6,303 bases of DNA, taken from contig DQYM01000172.1 in the NCBI GenBank assembly GCA_011040545.1, forward strand, positions 1 through 6,303. Reading direction: 5' to 3'. The position numbers and the translations under genes were made by a program. Each line of letters starts with the position of its first letter. Positions within the stretch are counted from its first letter, which is position 1. A model generated the notes under the pieces. The model made no database searches and had not been told where the DNA came from. It saw only the letters and a list, made by a program, of their open reading frames with translations. This stretch comes from Candidatus Bathyarchaeota archaeon (GTDB lineage: Archaea > Thermoproteota > Bathyarchaeia > EX4484-135). Of the stretch, positions 3,488 through 6,303 are shown one piece after another.

Positions 3488-6303
3488 CAGCTCTCCCTCC
3501 TCATGGCCCTTAGGTCCATGTACAGCGTTACCGCCCCAGTTCCAACTGGGATCGGCTGGCCTATTAGTATGTTCTCAGTTACGCCCTTGAGTGGGTCTAC
3601 CTCGCCCCTAACGGCTGCATCAACTATGTTGGCCATGGGCGTCTCAAAGGCAGCCCTAGCTAGGACGCTTGCCTTCTCACCAGCCACGCCGTGGCGCCCT
3701 ATCTGCCTTATGACGCCAGTATTGGTCATTATGTCGGCTACGAGCATTATGTGCCTTATATCAACATCTAGGCCCTGTTCTACTAGGACGCCCCTTGCCT
3801 CCTTTATTATGGCGTTCCTAGCAGCCTCAATGCCCAGAACGCTTGCTATCTCATGTATATCGTTCGTGCTGACCCTAGTTGGATCTACACCCTCAACCTC
3901 AAGGACGCCACGTAGGTTAGAGCCCTCCGTCTTTATGAACCACTCGTCAGCAGCCTTATCGTGATCAACTATTACCCTGGTTATGCCAGGCACGCCCTTT
4001 ATGTGGATTGAAGCTGGCTTCTCAAGGAGCTTCTTTACAACACGGGCCCTCTCCTTATCATCTCTAGGCCAGATGTATATCTTACCATCCTCAACTTCTA
4101 TCTCGCACTTCAGGTTGGCCCTCAGCGCCTCAATTACCTCCTCAAGGCTAACCTCCCTATCTGCCATCATATCCTCATCTAGCTCTATCACGAAGCCCTC
4201 ACGGCCAGCCTCAGCGTACTTGTTTATGGATCTAGCAACCGTCTTTATGGTCGTGTGGACTATCCTAGCAGCGACCTCCCTGGCCTTCTCCTTTGACTTC
4301 CTGTGCTCATCATCAAGCCTTATCTCCATTATCGGCGTTGATGGCCTACGGCGTGCATCTACTATCTCTATTAGCCTTGGTAGGCCAAGCGTTACGTTCA
4401 TCTCCCTTACACCAGCGTAGTGGAACGTCCTTAGCGTCATCTGGGTGCCTGGCTCACCTATGGATTGAGCAGCTACAACGCCAACTGCCTCACCTGGCTC
4501 TACAAGAGCCCTCTTGTAGCGTACGACAGCTAGCTCTATGGCCCTATCAACGCCTTCCTTGCTCAAGCCAGAGGCCCTCAGCTTACGCCTTAGCTCCTCA
4601 ACGAGGGCAGGCGTTAGCTCTGGGGCTACCTCCTCTAGGCGCTCCTCTATGTAGCTCTCTGGGGCTGGCTCCCCAACGCCTAGCTCAAGCCTCACCTGCT
4701 CTATGAGCCTAGCTACGTTAACGGCCCTCCCGTGGTCGCTCTTGGCTGGATCAACGCCATCCTCACCGTAGCGGAACTGGACTATGCGGCCAGTTGGCGT
4801 CCTAACCGTGCCATCGTACTCGACCTTAAGGTGCTCAAGGGCGTGGATGAGCCTACGCTGCATGTAGCCACTCTGCTGCGTCCTAACGGCGGTATCAACT
4901 AGGCCATCACGGCCACCCATAGCGTGGAAGAAGAACTCAACGGGGTCTAGGCCATCCCTGAAGCAGGAGTAGACGAAGCCACGTGCCTTAGGTGATACAT
5001 CACCTGGCTTGAAGTGGGGTAGCGTGCGGTTTGTGTAGCCACGCTTGATCCTACGGCCCCTCACGGATTGCTGGCCAAGGAGGGCGGAGAGCTGGGTTAT
5101 GTTAAGTGGGTTGCCCCTAGCGCCCGTCCTAGTCATTATCATGCCAGCATTATCCATGTCAAAGTACTTGATAGCTACATCACCAGCTTCCTTCCTGGCA
5201 TTAGCGAGCTTGCTCATAATGCGGTCCTCAAGGCTCTCCTCAAGCGATTTCCCTGGCACTGGCTCTAGAGTCCCAGCCTTGAACTCCTCTATGAACTTAT
5301 TTACGTCCTTCTCAGCCTTACCTAGGATCTCCCTTATCTCCTCAATTGCCCCCTCTGGCAGCTTTAGCTCATCGTAGCCGTACGTAAAGCCCTTCATGGT
5401 GCCGAAGACGTTAAGCATACGGCATAGCCTGTTCAGGAAATCACGAGCGAACTCAGTCCCGTAGTCCTTAACGAGTCTATGTAAGAGGCCCTCGCTCTGT
5501 TCAGTACCTATGGCGTTCTTATCTATGGCACCGCAGATCAGTTCGCCATTCTTTATCACCACATAGGCATCATATGGGCACTTCTCCTTCAAGCACTTCT
5601 TACACGAACGGCATATCTTAGCCTTGAAGGTGTAGTTGAAGTCCTTTGGCAGGAATATGCTGAATATGCGCTTGCCCGACCAAAGCTCCACTGGCTCCTT
5701 TACATCTGGCTCTGGGAGGGGGCCATCGTAGCCTGCAGCAACTAGTAGCCTGCAGACCTCCTCCTTAGTTAGGTATGTGGACTTGCGGGTAAGTAAGTAG
5801 GCCATGGAGAGGAAGTCCCTTATGGCACCTATTATTGGCCCACCGAACCTTGGCGATAGTATGTGGTCCTGGACCTGTAGTAGCAGCCTTGCCTCTGCCC
5901 TAGCCTCCTCGCTCTGTGGGACGTGCAGGTTCATCTCATCTCCATCAAAGTCAGCGTTGTAGGGTGGACAGACGCATAGGTGGAGCCTAAATGTCTTGTA
6001 GGGTAGGACACGGACCCTATGGGCCATTATTGACATGCGGTGTAGCGAGGGCTGTCGGTTGAAGAGCACTATATCGCCATCCATTAGGTGCCTCTCCACA
6101 ATCCACCCTGGCCCTAGCTGCTCAGCTAGCTCATCCCTGTTCTTCACGAACTCAAGCCTATGCCTCACGCCCTTTGGGCTGATTACGTACACAGCGCCAG
6201 GGTACTTCTCTGGCCCATTCCTAACTAGCTCCTTCATCTGCTCAAGGTTCCACAGCGTTACACGCTCGGGGACCGTTAGCTTCTTAGCTACTTCCTCAGG
6301 CAC
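3487..6303 (-). CDS. rpoA: DNA-directed RNA polymerase subunit A, A' and A'' fused (5' end outside window)
   Basis: This is the largest catalytic subunit of archaeal RNA polymerase, homologous to Rpb1 and bacterial beta-prime. The last 938 codons are present. The GTG at the right edge is internal (VPEEVAKKLTVPERV is conserved inside A'), so roughly 300 N-terminal residues with the clamp and zinc sites are missing. Visible in order: RQPSLHRMS (83-91); the magnesium-binding NADFDGD (116-122); a cysteine cluster CRSCKKCLKEKC (231-242); RTGARG, then GQQSVRG (391-416); bridge helix GGRDGLVDTAVRTQQSGYM (463-481); end of the A' region at YGEDGVDPAKSDHG (512-525); then without a break the A'' region ESYIEERL (549 on), trigger-loop segment EPGEAVGVVAAQSIGEPGTQMTLRTFHYAGV (602-632), LPRLIEIVDAR (641-651), EQGLDVDIRHIMLVADIMT (842-860) and IGRHGVAGEKASVLARAAFE (868-887). 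There is no C-terminal heptad repeat, as usual in archaea. Most archaea split this protein into RpoA1 and RpoA2; here no stop or frame change occurs at the usual split. The TGA overlaps the rpl30e ATG by one base. Confidence 0.97.
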   Translation of the reverse strand: MPEEVAKKLTVPERVTLWNLEQMKELVRNGPEKYPGAVYVISPKGVRHRLEFVKNRDELAEQLGPGWIVERHLMDGDIVLFNRQPSLHRMSIMAHRVRVLPYKTFRLHLCVCPPYNADFDGDEMNLHVPQSEEARAEARLLLQVQDHILSPRFGGPIIGAIRDFLSMAYLLTRKSTYLTKEEVCRLLVAAGYDGPLPEPDVKEPVELWSGKRIFSIFLPKDFNYTFKAKICRSCKKCLKEKCPYDAYVVIKNGELICGAIDKNAIGTEQSEGLLHRLVKDYGTEFARDFLNRLCRMLNVFGTMKGFTYGYDELKLPEGAIEEIREILGKAEKDVNKFIEEFKAGTLEPVPGKSLEESLEDRIMSKLANARKEAGDVAIKYFDMDNAGMIMTRTGARGNPLNITQLSALLGQQSVRGRRIKRGYTNRTLPHFKPGDVSPKARGFVYSCFRDGLDPVEFFFHAMGGRDGLVDTAVRTQQSGYMQRRLIHALEHLKVEYDGTVRTPTGRIVQFRYGEDGVDPAKSDHGRAVNVARLIEQVRLELGVGEPAPESYIEERLEEVAPELTPALVEELRRKLRASGLSKEGVDRAIELAVVRYKRALVEPGEAVGVVAAQSIGEPGTQMTLRTFHYAGVREMNVTLGLPRLIEIVDARRRPSTPIMEIRLDDEHRKSKEKAREVAARIVHTTIKTVARSINKYAEAGREGFVIELDEDMMADREVSLEEVIEALRANLKCEIEVEDGKIYIWPRDDKERARVVKKLLEKPASIHIKGVPGITRVIVDHDKAADEWFIKTEGSNLRGVLEVEGVDPTRVSTNDIHEIASVLGIEAARNAIIKEARGVLVEQGLDVDIRHIMLVADIMTNTGVIRQIGRHGVAGEKASVLARAAFETPMANIVDAAVRGEVDPLKGVTENILIGQPIPVGTGAVTLYMDLRAMRRES

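Noticed and set aside
3503..4706. Long open frames on the + strand opposite rpoA (3503-3964, 3983-4420, 4293-4706)
   Set aside because: They are antisense to a certain, highly conserved gene, have serine/leucine-rich low-complexity translations typical of shadow frames, and lack start signals.
6301..6303. GTG at the right edge as the true start of rpoA
   Set aside because: The following residues match an internal part of A' just before the catalytic core; the clamp region must lie beyond the window.

Overview
The window reads as chromosomal DNA of a thermophilic archaeon, probably of the Thermoproteota/TACK side. The genes are tightly packed. One block has the archaeal gene order RNA polymerase large subunit, ribosomal protein L30e, short NusA-like protein. 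Codon use leans on AGG (Arg), ATA (Ile) and GAG (Glu), as is common in hyperthermophilic archaea. Start sites carry Shine-Dalgarno motifs of the GGAGGTGAT type. No rRNA, tRNA, CRISPR array, insertion sequence or phage gene is visible. The exact lineage cannot be fixed from this window.

Layout: positions 1-2117 (+ strand) hold the two ATPase genes of an oligopeptide/dipeptide-type ABC transporter, dppD-like then dppF-like. They are translationally coupled, and the permease and binding-protein genes are presumably upstream, outside the window. Only 15 bases separate this operon from a convergent gene at 2133-2624 (- strand), which encodes an unrecognised 163-residue protein with two predicted membrane helices. 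Behind it, reading leftward on the - strand from the right edge, lies a transcription/translation operon: rpoA (at least 938 codons, 5' end beyond the window), rpl30e and nusA. Its genes overlap by one base or are separated by one base. The only sizeable non-coding stretch is 2625-2715 (91 bases), with an imperfect hairpin and a possible TATA box.

How the genes work together: the two ATPases should form the heterodimeric motor of a solute importer (peptides or, in thermophilic archaea, often oligosaccharides). The rpoA product carries the catalytic core of RNA polymerase, L30e is a large-subunit ribosomal protein, and the KH-domain NusA-like protein probably contacts nascent RNA. The two blocks are functionally unrelated neighbours.

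The most notable observation is that RNA polymerase subunits A' and A'', separate genes in most archaea, are one continuous reading frame here, as in Thaumarchaeota and Caldiarchaeum. Other points worth checking are the absence of rps12 after nusA, the unidentified two-helix protein, and base-identical tracts shared by the two ABC ATPase genes. I do not see strong evidence of a wholly new system in this window.
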